Below are positions 14,996 through 24,227 of a stretch of DNA of 42,780 bases, piece after piece (positions within the stretch are counted from its first letter, which is position 1; the number at the start of each line of letters is the position of its first letter). Below the pieces are notes generated by a model, which saw only the letters and a program-made list of their open reading frames with translations, had not been told where the DNA came from and did not search any database. This DNA is from Halotalea alkalilenta DSM 17697 (GTDB lineage: Bacteria; Pseudomonadota; Gammaproteobacteria; Pseudomonadales; Halomonadaceae), in contig NZ_KK211230.1 of NCBI RefSeq assembly GCF_000621205.1, forward strand, positions 210,046 through 252,825, given 5' to 3'. The translations under genes and the position numbers were made by a program.

Positions 14996-17083
14996 TCAGG
15001 GCGCCTTGGTGCTGGCTACGTTGGTGTCGCGTAGCTGGCCGGTGAGCTGGGCGTAGTCGAGCAGGATCTCAGCGCTTTCCTGTAGCTGCGCCTGGTTGAT
15101 CGGCGAATCGCTCTGGGGGGCAGTGTCGTCGTCATCCAAGGTTTCGGTCCAGCTCGCCAACGTCTCCAGTCCGAGCGCCTGACGCCGGCTATTCTCCAGG
15201 GCCAGCTGCTCCGCTTCCTGTGCCTGCATCTCACGGCGGCGCTGCTCGAGATTGAGGCTGACGCTGGTGTTCTGCTCGCGCAGGGTCTTGAGTAGCGAAG
15301 CTTCGCGCTGCAGATAACGGAAGTTCGGATTCTGCGCTGCGCGAACGGCATGCTGGTCGCGCAGGGTAGGCAGATAGGCGTCGAGGTTGCCGTAGCGGCG
15401 ATAGTTGACCGGGCGCACGGTGTCCCACGGCAGCGCGTTGGGCAGTGCGCTCTCGCCGATCTCCTCGTCGCTGAACAGGGTCGGGAAGGTGATGTCCGGC
15501 TCGACCCCGCGCTCCTGGGTGCTCTCGCCGGAAATACGGTAGAACTTGGCGCGGGTCATGCGCAGCTCGCCGTGGCTCAGATCGCTCAGTGTCTGCACCG
15601 TACCCTTGCCGAAGCTCTGCGAGCCGAGCACCAGCCCGCGGCCGTAGTCCTGGATCGCGCCGGCGAAGATCTCCGAGGCGGATGCCGAAAGACGGTTGAT
15701 CAGTACCGTGAGCGGTCCGTCCCAAGCGACGCCGCGGTCGGTGTCGCCGTAGAGATTGATGCGTCCGCGTGCGTCCCGCACCTGGACGGTGGGGCCGCGA
15801 TCGATGAACAGCCCGACCATCGAGTTGGCTTCCTGCAGCGCGCCGCCGCCGTTGCCGCGCATGTCGAGTACGATACCCTGGACGTTTTGCGCCTTGAGCT
15901 TCTCGATCAGCGCGGCTACGTCGCGCGTGGTGCTGCGGTAGTTGGCCTGGCCCGATTGCCAGGCATCGAAGTCGACGTAGAAGGCCGGCACGGTGATCAC
16001 GCCGACACGTTCGGTACGGCCATTGCGCTGCACCTCGATCACGTCGCTCTTCGCTGCCTGATCCTCGAGGTTGACCGTATCGCGGGTGATGGTCACGGTG
16101 CGGGTCTGGGTCACATCGAGCGCGCGCGCCGGGATTACCTCGAGGCGCACGGTGGAGCCCTTGGGCCCGCGAATCAGTTTGACCACGTCGTCCAGGCGCA
16201 TGCTGACCACGCTGGTCATGTCGCCGCTGTCGCCCTGGCCGACGGCGATGATCCGGTCGGCGGGATGGAGCTGCCCGCTGCGCTCGGCGGGGCCGCCCGG
16301 CACCAGCTGCGCGACCTTCACGTACTCGTCTTCGGATTGCAGCATCGCGCCGATGCCTTCGAGGGAGAGGCGCATCTGGATGTCGAAGGACTCGCTCTGA
16401 TCGGGCGACATGTACTCGGTGTGCGGATCGATCGAGCTGGTCGCGGCACCGAGGAACAGGCTCAGCACGTCCTCGTTGTTGGTCTGGCGCACGCGATTGA
16501 GCTGGTCGCGATAGCGGTTGACCAGCCGTCGGTTGATCTCGGCGTCGTCGATATCCGGCTCGGTGAGTTTCTGAGTCAGCGCCGCGTTCTTCATCCGCTT
16601 GGTCCACACCTGATCGAGTTCGCTGAACTCGTCGACCCAGTTGTTCACCTCGCCTTCGAAAGCGAGGCGTTCGTTGCCGGTGTAATCGAAAGTCGGGTTG
16701 GCCTCGAGCTGAGCGATCAGCCATTCGAGACGCTGTTCGAGACGGCTCTGGAACAAGCCGTAGAAGGCATAGACGCGCTCGAGCTCGCCCTGCTCCATGG
16801 CCTGGTTGAAGCCGGTACGCAGGTCGCCGAAGCGCTCTATGTCGGTGGAAAGCAGGTAGAGATGCTGCGGATCCATCATCTCGAGCATGCGAGCGAACGC
16901 TTTGCGCGACCAGGCCTCATCGAAGTTGATGTCTTCGTAGTGGCCGAAGCGGATCGACTGAGCGACTTCCCGGGAAGCCTGAGCGTCTTCCGCGGTGGGG
17001 GTGATTTCCGCCAGCGCGGGTATGGAGATCAGTAAGCACACCGCCATGGCGGCGATGCGCTGCATGATGACAGACGGGCTCAT
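14996..17083 (-). CDS. prc: Periplasmic tail-specific (C-terminal processing) protease Prc
   Basis: A 695-residue S41A protease with an N-terminal signal peptide (AAMAVCLLISIPALA-E). After an N-terminal helical domain (NEERLAFEG-type region near 120-200) comes a PDZ domain (VPGGPAERSG, LHPADRIIAVGQG) and the protease core: GIVLDMRGNGGG, SASASEIFAGAI with catalytic Ser near 470, and FGKGTVQ with the catalytic Lys about 25 residues later. A C-terminal Tsp-type domain follows. It degrades proteins with nonpolar C-termini and, in relatives, processes PBP3 and controls murein hydrolases. The frame opens 130 codons earlier; ATG 17083 with GGGAG upstream gives the family length (E. coli 682). Confidence 0.95.
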   Translation of the reverse strand: MSPSVIMQRIAAMAVCLLISIPALAEITPTAEDAQASREVAQSIRFGHYEDINFDEAWSRKAFARMLEMMDPQHLYLLSTDIERFGDLRTGFNQAMEQGELERVYAFYGLFQSRLEQRLEWLIAQLEANPTFDYTGNERLAFEGEVNNWVDEFSELDQVWTKRMKNAALTQKLTEPDIDDAEINRRLVNRYRDQLNRVRQTNNEDVLSLFLGAATSSIDPHTEYMSPDQSESFDIQMRLSLEGIGAMLQSEDEYVKVAQLVPGGPAERSGQLHPADRIIAVGQGDSGDMTSVVSMRLDDVVKLIRGPKGSTVRLEVIPARALDVTQTRTVTITRDTVNLEDQAAKSDVIEVQRNGRTERVGVITVPAFYVDFDAWQSGQANYRSTTRDVAALIEKLKAQNVQGIVLDMRGNGGGALQEANSMVGLFIDRGPTVQVRDARGRINLYGDTDRGVAWDGPLTVLINRLSASASEIFAGAIQDYGRGLVLGSQSFGKGTVQTLSDLSHGELRMTRAKFYRISGESTQERGVEPDITFPTLFSDEEIGESALPNALPWDTVRPVNYRRYGNLDAYLPTLRDQHAVRAAQNPNFRYLQREASLLKTLREQNTSVSLNLEQRRREMQAQEAEQLALENSRRQALGLETLASWTETLDDDDTAPQSDSPINQAQLQESAEILLDYAQLTGQLRDTNVASTKAP

Positions 17084-17393
17084 TAAAGAAGCACTCCCGG
17101 TTTGATGTACACTCTTGCATGTCTCAATTGAGAGGTCGTCCTTGCCTGCGATGTCGGTCGTATTGTTGGGCAAGTGGCGAATTGTAGCAGCTGATTGAGA
17201 TCGCGCGCAGGGCATCGGCGGCGAAATCTCTTCACGTATAGAGCGTTGCGTGCGCCGGGCTTCGGCCCCGAAGGCGCGAGGGAGCTCCGAACGGCGACGA
17301 AAAGCCGTGGAGAAACACATTGGATGGCGCTCAAGACGTTCGTTCATTCGTCTCTCGTGTAGTCGAGCGCCGCTCATCAACCTGGGAGTTCCA
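17084..17393. other. Divergent intergenic region prc/apeB
   Basis: This 310-bp interval holds no gene. A perfect 12-bp palindrome, TCTCAATTGAGA, lies at 17122-17133, about 40 bp before the prc start on its upstream side, where an operator would be expected. I see no convincing sigma-70 promoter for either gene. Confidence 0.45.
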
Positions 17394-18695
17394 ATGGCTG
17401 AATCGCGGGTCATCGATCGACTTTTTGATTTCCTCAAGACATCCCCAACGCCCTGGCACGCAGTGGCATGCATGGCCGAGAGGCTCGAAGCGAACGGTTT
17501 CGAACGTCTTCGCGAGACTTCCTCCTGGTCGATATTAGCGGGCGGAAAGTATTACGTCACTCGTAGCGACGGCGCATTGATCGCCTTTCGCCTGCCGCAG
17601 GGCAAGCTTGAGTCGCTGCGGATGATGGGGGCGCACACCGACAGCCCCCAACTGAGGCTCAAGCCGCGGCCGCTGGTGCGCTCGCGCGATTGGCTCCAGC
17701 TCGGTGTCGAGGTGTATGGGGGAGCGCTGCTCAACCCCTGGTTCGACCGCGATCTCGGCATCGCCGGCCGCGTGCAGCTGCGTCGCGCCGGCAGGATCGA
17801 GCCGCTGCTGGTCGATACACGTCGCGCCGTGGCGGTGATCCCAAGCCTTGCGATCCACATGGATCGCGAAGCCAACCAGGGCCGGTCGGTCAATGCCCAG
17901 ACCCAGATGGCGGCGGTGCTCGCCTCGCTCGAAAGCTGCGTCGACCAGAGCGTCGAGACGCTGATCGCGCGGCTGATCGAAGAGCAGTATGGAGAATTCG
18001 ACGCCGAGGTACTGGATTTCGAGCTTGGCCTCTACGATCGCCAGCCGCCGGCGCAGATCGGTCTCGAGGGCGAGCTGTTCGCCAGCGCCCGGCTCGACAA
18101 CCTGCTGTCTTGCTTCTGTGCGCTCGAAGCGCTGCTCGATGCAGACGGTAGCCAGGGTGCGCTGCTGGTCGCCAATGATCATGAAGAGGTCGGCAGCTCC
18201 AGCGCCAGCGGCGCGCACGGCACTTTCCTCGCCGATGTGCTGGCGCGACTCAACGAGAGCGTCGGTGAAGGTGGTGAGCAAGGGCGGGTACGGTTGGTCC
18301 AGCGCTCGCGGATGATCTCCTGCGACAACGCCCACGGCTTGCATCCCAACTTCGCCGACAAGCACGATGCCGGCCATGGACCGAAGCTCAACGGTGGCCC
18401 GGTGATCAAGGTCAACGCCAACCAGCGCTATGCCACCAGCAGCGCCACCGCCGCGCTGTTTCGCGACATCTGCCAGAGTGTCGAGGTCCCGGTGCAGACC
18501 TTCGTCACCCGGGCCGACATGGGCTGCGGCAGCACCATTGGGCCGATCACCGCCAGCGAGCTCGGTATCGCCACGCTCGATGTCGGCATCGCGCAATGGG
18601 CGATGCACTCGATCCGGGAAACCGCCGGCAGCGCGGATCCCGCTTATCTGATCCGCGCGCTCACCGCCTTTTGCGAGCGCTCGGAACTCGACTGA
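17394..18695 (+). CDS. apeB: M18-family aspartyl aminopeptidase
   Basis: A 433-residue zinc aminopeptidase of family M18, removing N-terminal acidic residues from cytoplasmic peptides. Metal and catalytic motifs are complete: MGAHTDSP (first His), WFDRDL (bridging Asp), NDHEEVGSSS (catalytic and metal Glu), SCDNAHGLHPN, and MGCGSTIGPI near the C-terminus. Its length is normal for bacterial ApeB. The frame is open 48 codons upstream, but GGGAG five bases before ATG 17394 fixes the start. It is monocistronic and divergent from prc; the next gene is convergent 84 bp away. Confidence 0.93.
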   Translation: MAESRVIDRLFDFLKTSPTPWHAVACMAERLEANGFERLRETSSWSILAGGKYYVTRSDGALIAFRLPQGKLESLRMMGAHTDSPQLRLKPRPLVRSRDWLQLGVEVYGGALLNPWFDRDLGIAGRVQLRRAGRIEPLLVDTRRAVAVIPSLAIHMDREANQGRSVNAQTQMAAVLASLESCVDQSVETLIARLIEEQYGEFDAEVLDFELGLYDRQPPAQIGLEGELFASARLDNLLSCFCALEALLDADGSQGALLVANDHEEVGSSSASGAHGTFLADVLARLNESVGEGGEQGRVRLVQRSRMISCDNAHGLHPNFADKHDAGHGPKLNGGPVIKVNANQRYATSSATAALFRDICQSVEVPVQTFVTRADMGCGSTIGPITASELGIATLDVGIAQWAMHSIRETAGSADPAYLIRALTAFCERSELD

Positions 18696-18779
18696 GGCTC
18701 GTCCCAGCCCGCCTGCCTGGCAATGGCCAAGACGGGCGGGCCCAGCGGGTGCGCGGGAGATGCCTGGGGGGCCAGCGCT

Positions 18780-19574
18780 TCAGTCAGTCGCGGTACCCAG
18801 CGCGGTGACGCACTGGCGTAGCGCCGCCTCCAAGGCGATCTCATTTTTGCCAAACCGCCGGGCCGGCGCCGGGATCGCCAGAGCATGGCGCTCGGCGAGG
18901 CCCAGTTCGACCACGCACGCCAGGGCGCAGACGTCTTCGGCATGCTCCTCGCGGTCGTAAGCCACGCCGCCACGGCGTATCGCCTGGATCTCGGCCAGCA
19001 GCGCCTGTGGCGACGTCGTGCTGTGCGGGGTGGGCGCCACCAGTGGGCGCTCGGCCAATGCGATGATGTCGGCATCGACCCATTCGGCGAGGAAGGCTTT
19101 GCCCGGTGCGGTGCAGTGCAGCGGATAGCGGCTCCCCAGCGCCACCTCGATGCGTACCTCCCGCTGGGCCACGATCTGATCGACCAGCACCGCGGCGCCG
19201 TCGCGCAGCGCCCAGACGTCAACGGTCTCTCCGGTAGCCCGGGCGAGCGCTTCGAGGTGCGGGCGCAGGCGATCGCGCACATTCTGGTGGGCAGCGGTGG
19301 CCAGGCGCATCAGCGCTGGACCCAGGCGTACCAGGCCATCGTCGATGGCGACGAGTTGTTCGACCGCGAGCGAACCTACCAGCCGCTGCACCGTGGTCCT
19401 CGGCAGGGCGCTGGCGCGGGTGACCTGCGCGATCGTGAGGCCAGCCGGAGCCTGTTCCAGGGTGCGCAGCACGCGGGCCGCACGGGCGATCACCGCGCGG
19501 CAGCCCTCGTCCTTACTGCGCTCCATGGAGGGAGCGTGGGCACCCTCGAGCAAGCTTCGGTTCATGTATTCCAC
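18780..19574 (-). CDS. IclR-family transcriptional regulator
   Basis: A 264-residue regulator with an N-terminal winged helix (residues about 30-85: LTIAQVTRASALPRTTVQRLVGSL) and the C-terminal IclR effector domain (ALRDGAAVLVDQIV, YPLHCTAPGKAFLA, RRGGVAYDREEHAEDVCALA). It probably controls the divergent MFS exporter gene 78 bp away and itself. The first codon could be GTG 19574 or ATG 19565; neither has a strong ribosome site. The effector is unknown; IclR proteins often sense aromatic or small organic acids. Confidence 0.88.
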   Translation of the reverse strand: MEYMNRSLLEGAHAPSMERSKDEGCRAVIARAARVLRTLEQAPAGLTIAQVTRASALPRTTVQRLVGSLAVEQLVAIDDGLVRLGPALMRLATAAHQNVRDRLRPHLEALARATGETVDVWALRDGAAVLVDQIVAQREVRIEVALGSRYPLHCTAPGKAFLAEWVDADIIALAERPLVAPTPHSTTSPQALLAEIQAIRRGGVAYDREEHAEDVCALACVVELGLAERHALAIPAPARRFGKNEIALEAALRQCVTALGTATD

Positions 19575-19590
19575 CCTGGATGTCCATTAT

Positions 19591-19640
19591 TCGGTCACTA
19601 TAACCACTATTCGGATATATTGGTCTCTCAATCGGTCACT
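19591..19640. promoter_or_regulatory. Direct repeats in the IclR/MFS divergent promoter
   Basis: TCGGTCACT occurs at 19591-19599 and again at 19632-19640, exactly 41 bp (about four helical turns) apart, with a partial ATTCGG copy between near 19609. The interval is AT-rich and contains CTATAACC and GGATATATTGG. The spacing on one DNA face suits a pair of regulator dimers; IclR is the likely binder. Confidence 0.5.
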
Positions 19641-19652
19641 CTGGCAGCACCC

Positions 19653-20846
19653 ATGTCGACGCGTTCATCCTCCCCGGTTTCTCACCGTGGGCTGATCCTG
19701 ATTCTGGCCATGCTCACGGCCTTTGCCCCCTTCGCCACCGACATGTACCTGCCGGGCTTCGGCCAGATGGCGCTGGCCTTCCACACCGATAACGGCCGCA
19801 TCGAGTCCACGCTGTCGGCTTTTTTTCTTGGCTTGGCGCTGGGGCAGGCGCTCTACGGCCCGTTGATCGACCGCTTCGGCCGGCGCGTTCCGCTGCTGAT
19901 CGGCGTCGGGCTGTTCATCGCCACCACCATTGGCTGCCTGCTGACGCGGGACATCTCGGTCTTCACCGCACTGCGCGTGGTGCAAGCGATCGGGGGCTGT
20001 GCCGGCATGGTCATTGGCCGGGCGATCGTCAGTGACCTGTTCGACTCCAGCGAGAGCGCGCGGGTGCTTTCGCTGCTGCTGATGCTGGTGACGCTGGCAC
20101 CGATCGTGGCCCCGCTGCTGGGCGGATGGATATTGATAATCGCCGGCTGGCAGGCGATTTTCGTGTTCATGCTGGTGTTCGCGCTGATCTGCGGGGTGCT
20201 GGTCTGGTTCCATGTGCCCGAGACCTTGCCATCCAGCCGGCGAACGCCGCTCAGGCTCTCGCAGGTCATGCGTACCTATGGCGAGCTGTGCCGACGCCCG
20301 GCCTTCATCGTGCCGACGCTGGTGGGCGGGCTGGCGCAGGCCTGCATGTTCGCCTTCATCACCGGTTCTCCGTTCGTCTTCATGGGGCTGTTCGACGTCG
20401 GCGAGCAGCAATACGGTTGGCTGTTCGGCCTCAACGCACTGGGCGTCGTCGCTTGCGCCCAGGCCAATCGGATCGGGCTGCGCCGCTGGCCCGTGCAAAA
20501 GCTGCTGGGCGCGGCACTCTGTCTCAACCTGGTGGCCGGCCTTGCGCTGGTGGCCAGTGCGCAGACCAGCCATTTGGTCGTGCTGATGGTCCCGCTGTGG
20601 GTCGCCATCGCCTCGCTCGGCTTCATCGGCGGCAACGCTGCGGCCGTCGCGATGGACGCCAGCGGAGAGCACGCGGGCAGCGGCTCTGCGCTCATCGGTA
20701 CGCTGCAATTCGGCTGTGCTTTCCTGGTCAGCAGCCTGGTCGCCGCCGCGCAGAATGGAACGGCCTATCCGATGGCGCTGGCCATTGCCGCGGCGGGGCT
20801 CCTGGCCACCGTGCTGTGGTTCGCTACGGCGCGGATCAGACGTTGA
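19653..20846 (+). CDS. Bcr/CflA-type MFS multidrug exporter
   Basis: A 397-residue inner-membrane transporter with twelve predicted helices. The diagnostic start APFATDMYLPGF (helix 1) and the loop GPLIDRFGRRVPL (between helices 2 and 3) identify the DHA1 Bcr/CflA group, which exports drugs or metabolites by proton antiport. Motif C-like glycine-rich helix 5 (LAPIVAPLLGGWI) supports export. A longer upstream frame overlaps the IclR gene and is not used; ATG 19653 gives the normal length, although no clear ribosome site is visible. Control by the divergent IclR regulator is likely. The substrate is unknown. Confidence 0.88.
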   Translation: MSTRSSSPVSHRGLILILAMLTAFAPFATDMYLPGFGQMALAFHTDNGRIESTLSAFFLGLALGQALYGPLIDRFGRRVPLLIGVGLFIATTIGCLLTRDISVFTALRVVQAIGGCAGMVIGRAIVSDLFDSSESARVLSLLLMLVTLAPIVAPLLGGWILIIAGWQAIFVFMLVFALICGVLVWFHVPETLPSSRRTPLRLSQVMRTYGELCRRPAFIVPTLVGGLAQACMFAFITGSPFVFMGLFDVGEQQYGWLFGLNALGVVACAQANRIGLRRWPVQKLLGAALCLNLVAGLALVASAQTSHLVVLMVPLWVAIASLGFIGGNAAAVAMDASGEHAGSGSALIGTLQFGCAFLVSSLVAAAQNGTAYPMALAIAAAGLLATVLWFATARIRR

Positions 20847-20968
20847 GCAGGCGATGCCGGCGTGCGGCATGGCTTCGGCATTCCCAGGCGGGGCATGAAG
20901 CGGCGCGGCTGAGTTGCTCCACCGGCGCAGTCCAGCGAAGTGCTGGTGGGCTTGAGTCATCGCGGAAC

Positions 20969-21004
20969 GAAAAAAACCGCCCCGCGACTGAGCGCGGGGC
21001 GGTT
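20969..21004 (-). terminator. Intrinsic terminator of tRNA-Met
   Basis: On the minus strand a perfect 12-bp stem (AACCGCCCCGCG and its complement, six-base loop) is followed directly by seven T. It lies nine bases after the tRNA CCA end, so tRNA-Met is a monocistronic unit with its own promoter at 21107-21135. Confidence 0.88.
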
Positions 21005-21012
21005 GGAAATCT

Positions 21013-21089
21013 TGGTGGCTACGCCCTGATTCGAACAGGGGACCCCATCATTATGAGTGATGTGCTCTAACCAGCTGAGCTACGTAGCC
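21013..21089 (-). tRNA. tRNA-Met (CAU), elongator type
   Basis: The minus strand folds as a complete 77-base cloverleaf: acceptor GGCTACG/CGTAGCC, D-loop with AGCTCAGCTGGTTAGAGC, anticodon loop CTCATAA with anticodon CAT, T-arm with GTTCGAATC and an encoded CCA. The acceptor starts with a paired G-C rather than the unpaired first base of initiator tRNA, and the anticodon stem lacks the three G-C pairs of initiators, so it is the elongator (a tRNA-Ile2 reading with modified C34 is less likely). Confidence 0.92.
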
Positions 21090-21106
21090 GCTTTCGATGG
21101 CTGCGC

Positions 21107-21135
21107 ATCTTACTGATCCGCCTGAATAAGGTCAA
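21107..21135 (-). promoter_or_regulatory. Sigma-70 promoter of tRNA-Met
   Basis: Minus strand TTGACC (21130-21135), a 17-base spacer and TAAGAT (21107-21112), then a GC-rich GCGC discriminator as in stringently controlled stable-RNA promoters. The start point would be about ten bases before the tRNA. The -10 is identical to that of the tRNA-Gln promoter at 28205-28233. Confidence 0.82.
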
Positions 21136-21321
21136 CTCTCACAGTAAAAAATCCCTCATCCCGCAGGGCGAGCGGGCACCGCCTGTGCCAAGCTGGACGA
21201 GGCGGAAGAAAGCCGACGGGCATGAGGAGACCGCATGGAGCGCGAGAAGTGAAGGCAAGTGGAGAGTGGATACCTGCGCTGGGCGTCGCAGCGGCCCGGG
21301 AGGGCGACAGGGAGAGGCGGG

Positions 21322-21882
21322 ATGCCTGAGCTTTCCGTGCTGATCGAGCACTACGGCTACATCGCGATCCTGGTCGGCTGCCTGTTCGAAGGCGAGACCG
21401 TGACCATTCTCGGCGGTATTTCCGCTCACCAGGGGTGGTTGAGCCTGCCTGGGGTGATCTTCTGCGCCGGTCTCGGCGGTGCGCTGGGCGACCTGACCCT
21501 GTTCTTGCTCGGGCGGCGCTATGGCGAGCGGCTACTGGCCCGCCTCAAACGCGACCCGGCGAGGATCGAGGCGCTGCGCGCGAGCGTGCGCCGGCACCAG
21601 GACCTGGCGGTGTTCGGCGTGCGCTTTCTCTACGGCCTGAGACTGGTGGGCCCATTGGTGATCGGCGCCAGCGGGGTAGGGCTTTGGCGCTTCGTGCTGT
21701 TCAACCTGCTCGGTGCCGCCACCTGGGCGACGCTGTTCGTTGTCGGCGGCTATCTGTTCGGCACGGTGCTCGCACGGGTGCTGGGTGATCTGGAGCACCA
21801 TCTGCTCTGGCTGCTGCCGCTGGCGGTGGTGCTGGCTTTGTTCATCCGCTGGAGGCGTCGCAGGCGAGCTAAGGGGGGTTAA
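21322..21882 (+). CDS. DedA-family membrane protein
   Basis: A 186-residue inner-membrane protein of the DedA/VTT family, implicated in lipid carrier or lipid scrambling, membrane potential and envelope resistance. Conserved features: the re-entrant FEGETVTILGG (Glu pair important in the family), ALGDLTLFLLGRRYGERL, and the FGVRFLYGLRLVGPLVIGASG segment with its key arginines, then W-FVVGGYLFG. A basic tail RWRRRRRAKGG ends it. ATG 21322 with GGGAG nearby is preferred to an earlier in-frame ATG at 21259. Its TAA overlaps the stop of the convergent antiporter gene in the tetranucleotide TTAA. Confidence 0.9.
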   Translation: MPELSVLIEHYGYIAILVGCLFEGETVTILGGISAHQGWLSLPGVIFCAGLGGALGDLTLFLLGRRYGERLLARLKRDPARIEALRASVRRHQDLAVFGVRFLYGLRLVGPLVIGASGVGLWRFVLFNLLGAATWATLFVVGGYLFGTVLARVLGDLEHHLLWLLPLAVVLALFIRWRRRRRAKGG

Positions 21883-24044
21883 TCCTCGCTATCCGCCTTG
21901 CCATCGATCGGCGACATCGGGTGATGGGTCGAGTAGTCGCGCTGCTGCGATTCGCTCAGCGGCGTGCGGTGCAGCAGCGGCCGGTTGAGCGCATCGCGCC
22001 AGGCTCGACGCAGGCCGCGCTGGACGTCATCGAATACCTGCTGGGAGATCAGCCGATCGGCGACCATCCCCTCCATGCTCTCGCTGCTCTGGCGCAGGGC
22101 GAGCAGCCTCAGCATGCGGTATTCGAGCTGATAGGCGCGCGGGCCGAACTGGGCCTCGATCTCGCGGATCACCTGGTCGACGGAGTTGATCCGGATGTCG
22201 AGCACCGCGTCGAGCAGTGCGCTCATCCGCTTGCCGAACAGCGGTGCCAGCCGCTTGACGTTGTAGTCACGCAGCTCCTCGAGCACCGCGCGGCGGCAGA
22301 TCAACAGCTCGAAGCGGTCGGTGAGCAGCAGCGACAGCGGCCAGCGCAGGTGCAGGTAGCGGTGCATCCAGGTGCTGAACTTGAGCCAGATGCTCGGGTC
22401 GAGGATCTTGCGCGCCTCGCGGTTGTAGCCGATCCGGCCATCGCTGCGGGCGGCGTCGATCATTCGTCCACCGTTGTGCATCATTGCGTCGAGGTTGCGC
22501 ACGTTGGTCACACCGCTGCCGTAGCGCGGGATCAGGTCACGCTCGCGAGTCGCCAGGGTGACCAGGGCGATCGCCAGTCGATCGCGTTCGGGCAGCGCCT
22601 GGTCGAGGTCGAAGGGCGCGGCTTCGATCGCCATATCACGGCGATAGCGCGCATTGACCGCATCGACGATCGAGGAGGCGATGTGGAAAGTCGCCGCGCT
22701 ACGCTGTACCGCGCTCTCGACCTCGATGGTCGAGAGCCGGATCGCTTGCTGCTGCAGTGCGCTATCCTGCGCGCTCAGCTGGTCGAGCTTGAGTGCGCGG
22801 ATCACCGGGCGCAGGGTCGAGCCATTGATCAGCAGGCTGAACAGCACGAAACCGGTGGCGAGGATCGCGACGAAGTGGCGCACCTGCTCGGGAAGGTTGG
22901 TCTGTTCGGCGATCCCCAGTGCCAGCACCAGGGTCACCGCGCCACGCAGCCCGCCCCAGGTGATCGCCAGCTTGTAGCTGGCGCTGATCGGTGCGGAGAG
23001 CTTGAGCCGGCTGAGCACTGGCAGGAAGCCGAACAGCACCAGCAGGCGGGCGAGCAGGGTGGCGACGACCACTACCGCGAGCAGCGGCAGCCACGCGAGA
23101 CTGATGCCCTCGAGCATCCTCGGTACCTGCAGGGTGGCGATCAGGAACACCGCGGCACCGGCGAGCGAGGCGATCTGCCCCCAGAGCAGCTGCAGGTGCG
23201 TCCAGTTGACCGGCGAGGTGCGGGTGCGCCCCAGCCCGCTCAACACAAGCCCTGCCGCGACCACCGCGACCACTCCCGAGACGCCGAGACTTTCACCGAT
23301 CAGGTAGACCGGGTAGGGCAAGGCCAGGGTCAGCGCGGTCTGCGCCTTGCCATCATTTCCGATCAGCGCCAGCGCCGCCGCACCGAGCCGCCCGACCAGC
23401 GCGCCGAACAGCAGGCCGCCGCCGAAGGCGATCGACAGCGCCCAGGCGCCCGCCTGCCAGGTCGCGGCGGCCGCATCGCCGGTCAGCGCGGCGACCAGCA
23501 CCCCGACGATCGCGATCGCCGCGGCGTCGTTGAGCAGGCTTTCTCCCTCGACCAGGCGAATCAGCCGCGCCGGCGCACCGACGTTGCGGAAGATGGCGAT
23601 CACCGCCGCCGGGTCGGTGGTGGCGATCACCGCGCCCAGCAGCAGCCCCGCGGTAAGCCCGGCACCGCCGAGCAGCCACATCGATACCCCCACCATGCCG
23701 GTGGCGACGAACACCGCCACCACCGCGAGCAGCAGGATCGGCGCCGCATCCGGCACCATCTCGCGGACGTCGACGCTGAGCGCGGCCTGGAACAGCAGCG
23801 GCGGCAGGAAAATCCACAGATAGGCCTCGGCAGGCAGCCCCGACGACAGCAGCGGCTCGAACAGCGCCGCTGCAGGCTCCGGCCAGAGCGTCGAGAAAGT
23901 GGCGTAGGCGAGTCCCAGCGCGATACCGGTCAAGGCCAGCAGGGTGGCTTCCGGAAAAGCGGTGCGCGAGGAGACGCTCTGCACCGCGGCGATGATCAAC
24001 AGCACCAAGCCGCCGAGCAGCAGCAGATTGAACAGCACTTCCAT
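21879..24044 (-). CDS. CPA1-family Na+/H+ antiporter with large cytoplasmic tail
   Basis: A 721-residue cation:proton antiporter. The first ~410 residues form about twelve membrane helices with CPA1 hallmarks: FLPPLLFQAAL, AVIATTDPAAVIAIFRNVGAP (antiport Asp), GESLLNDAAAIAIV (ND site) and TWGGLRGAVTLVLAL. The remaining ~300 residues are hydrophilic and helical, probably a cytoplasmic regulatory domain, longer than in NhaP. It would exchange Na+ or K+ for H+, fitting a salt- or alkali-tolerant host. ATG 24044 starts at MEVLFNLL; GGGGAT upstream is only a fair ribosome site. The gene is monocistronic. Confidence 0.92.
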   Translation of the reverse strand: MEVLFNLLLLGGLVLLIIAAVQSVSSRTAFPEATLLALTGIALGLAYATFSTLWPEPAAALFEPLLSSGLPAEAYLWIFLPPLLFQAALSVDVREMVPDAAPILLLAVVAVFVATGMVGVSMWLLGGAGLTAGLLLGAVIATTDPAAVIAIFRNVGAPARLIRLVEGESLLNDAAAIAIVGVLVAALTGDAAAATWQAGAWALSIAFGGGLLFGALVGRLGAAALALIGNDGKAQTALTLALPYPVYLIGESLGVSGVVAVVAAGLVLSGLGRTRTSPVNWTHLQLLWGQIASLAGAAVFLIATLQVPRMLEGISLAWLPLLAVVVVATLLARLLVLFGFLPVLSRLKLSAPISASYKLAITWGGLRGAVTLVLALGIAEQTNLPEQVRHFVAILATGFVLFSLLINGSTLRPVIRALKLDQLSAQDSALQQQAIRLSTIEVESAVQRSAATFHIASSIVDAVNARYRRDMAIEAAPFDLDQALPERDRLAIALVTLATRERDLIPRYGSGVTNVRNLDAMMHNGGRMIDAARSDGRIGYNREARKILDPSIWLKFSTWMHRYLHLRWPLSLLLTDRFELLICRRAVLEELRDYNVKRLAPLFGKRMSALLDAVLDIRINSVDQVIREIEAQFGPRAYQLEYRMLRLLALRQSSESMEGMVADRLISQQVFDDVQRGLRRAWRDALNRPLLHRTPLSESQQRDYSTHHPMSPIDGKADSED

Positions 24045-24174
24045 CGATGCAACATCCCCGCGCGATAAAGCCTGGATTCAAGTATCGATCCGTTGGCGAA
24101 TCGGCGCCAGCGCCTTCGCATGTGGGTATCGAAGCAGCGCAGCTCGAGGAGGTGGACGGGGCCGCGCCAACGCA

Positions 24175-24205
24175 AACCGCCCACCGTCGTCGACGGTGGG
24201 CGGTT
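24175..24205 (-). terminator. Hairpin terminator downstream of ychF
   Basis: AACCGCCCACCGTCG and its exact complement form a long stem 22 bases after the ychF stop on the minus strand. A short T-run follows (TTTGCGTT), so it is a reasonable though not ideal intrinsic terminator. Confidence 0.65.
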
Positions 24206-24227
24206 GAGTCGGGATCGCAGCGGCGGT

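Noticed and set aside
21921-24068. 715-codon plus-strand frame opposite the antiporter
   Set aside because: Composition is Gln/Arg/His-rich without motifs, while the minus strand encodes a clear CPA1 antiporter.
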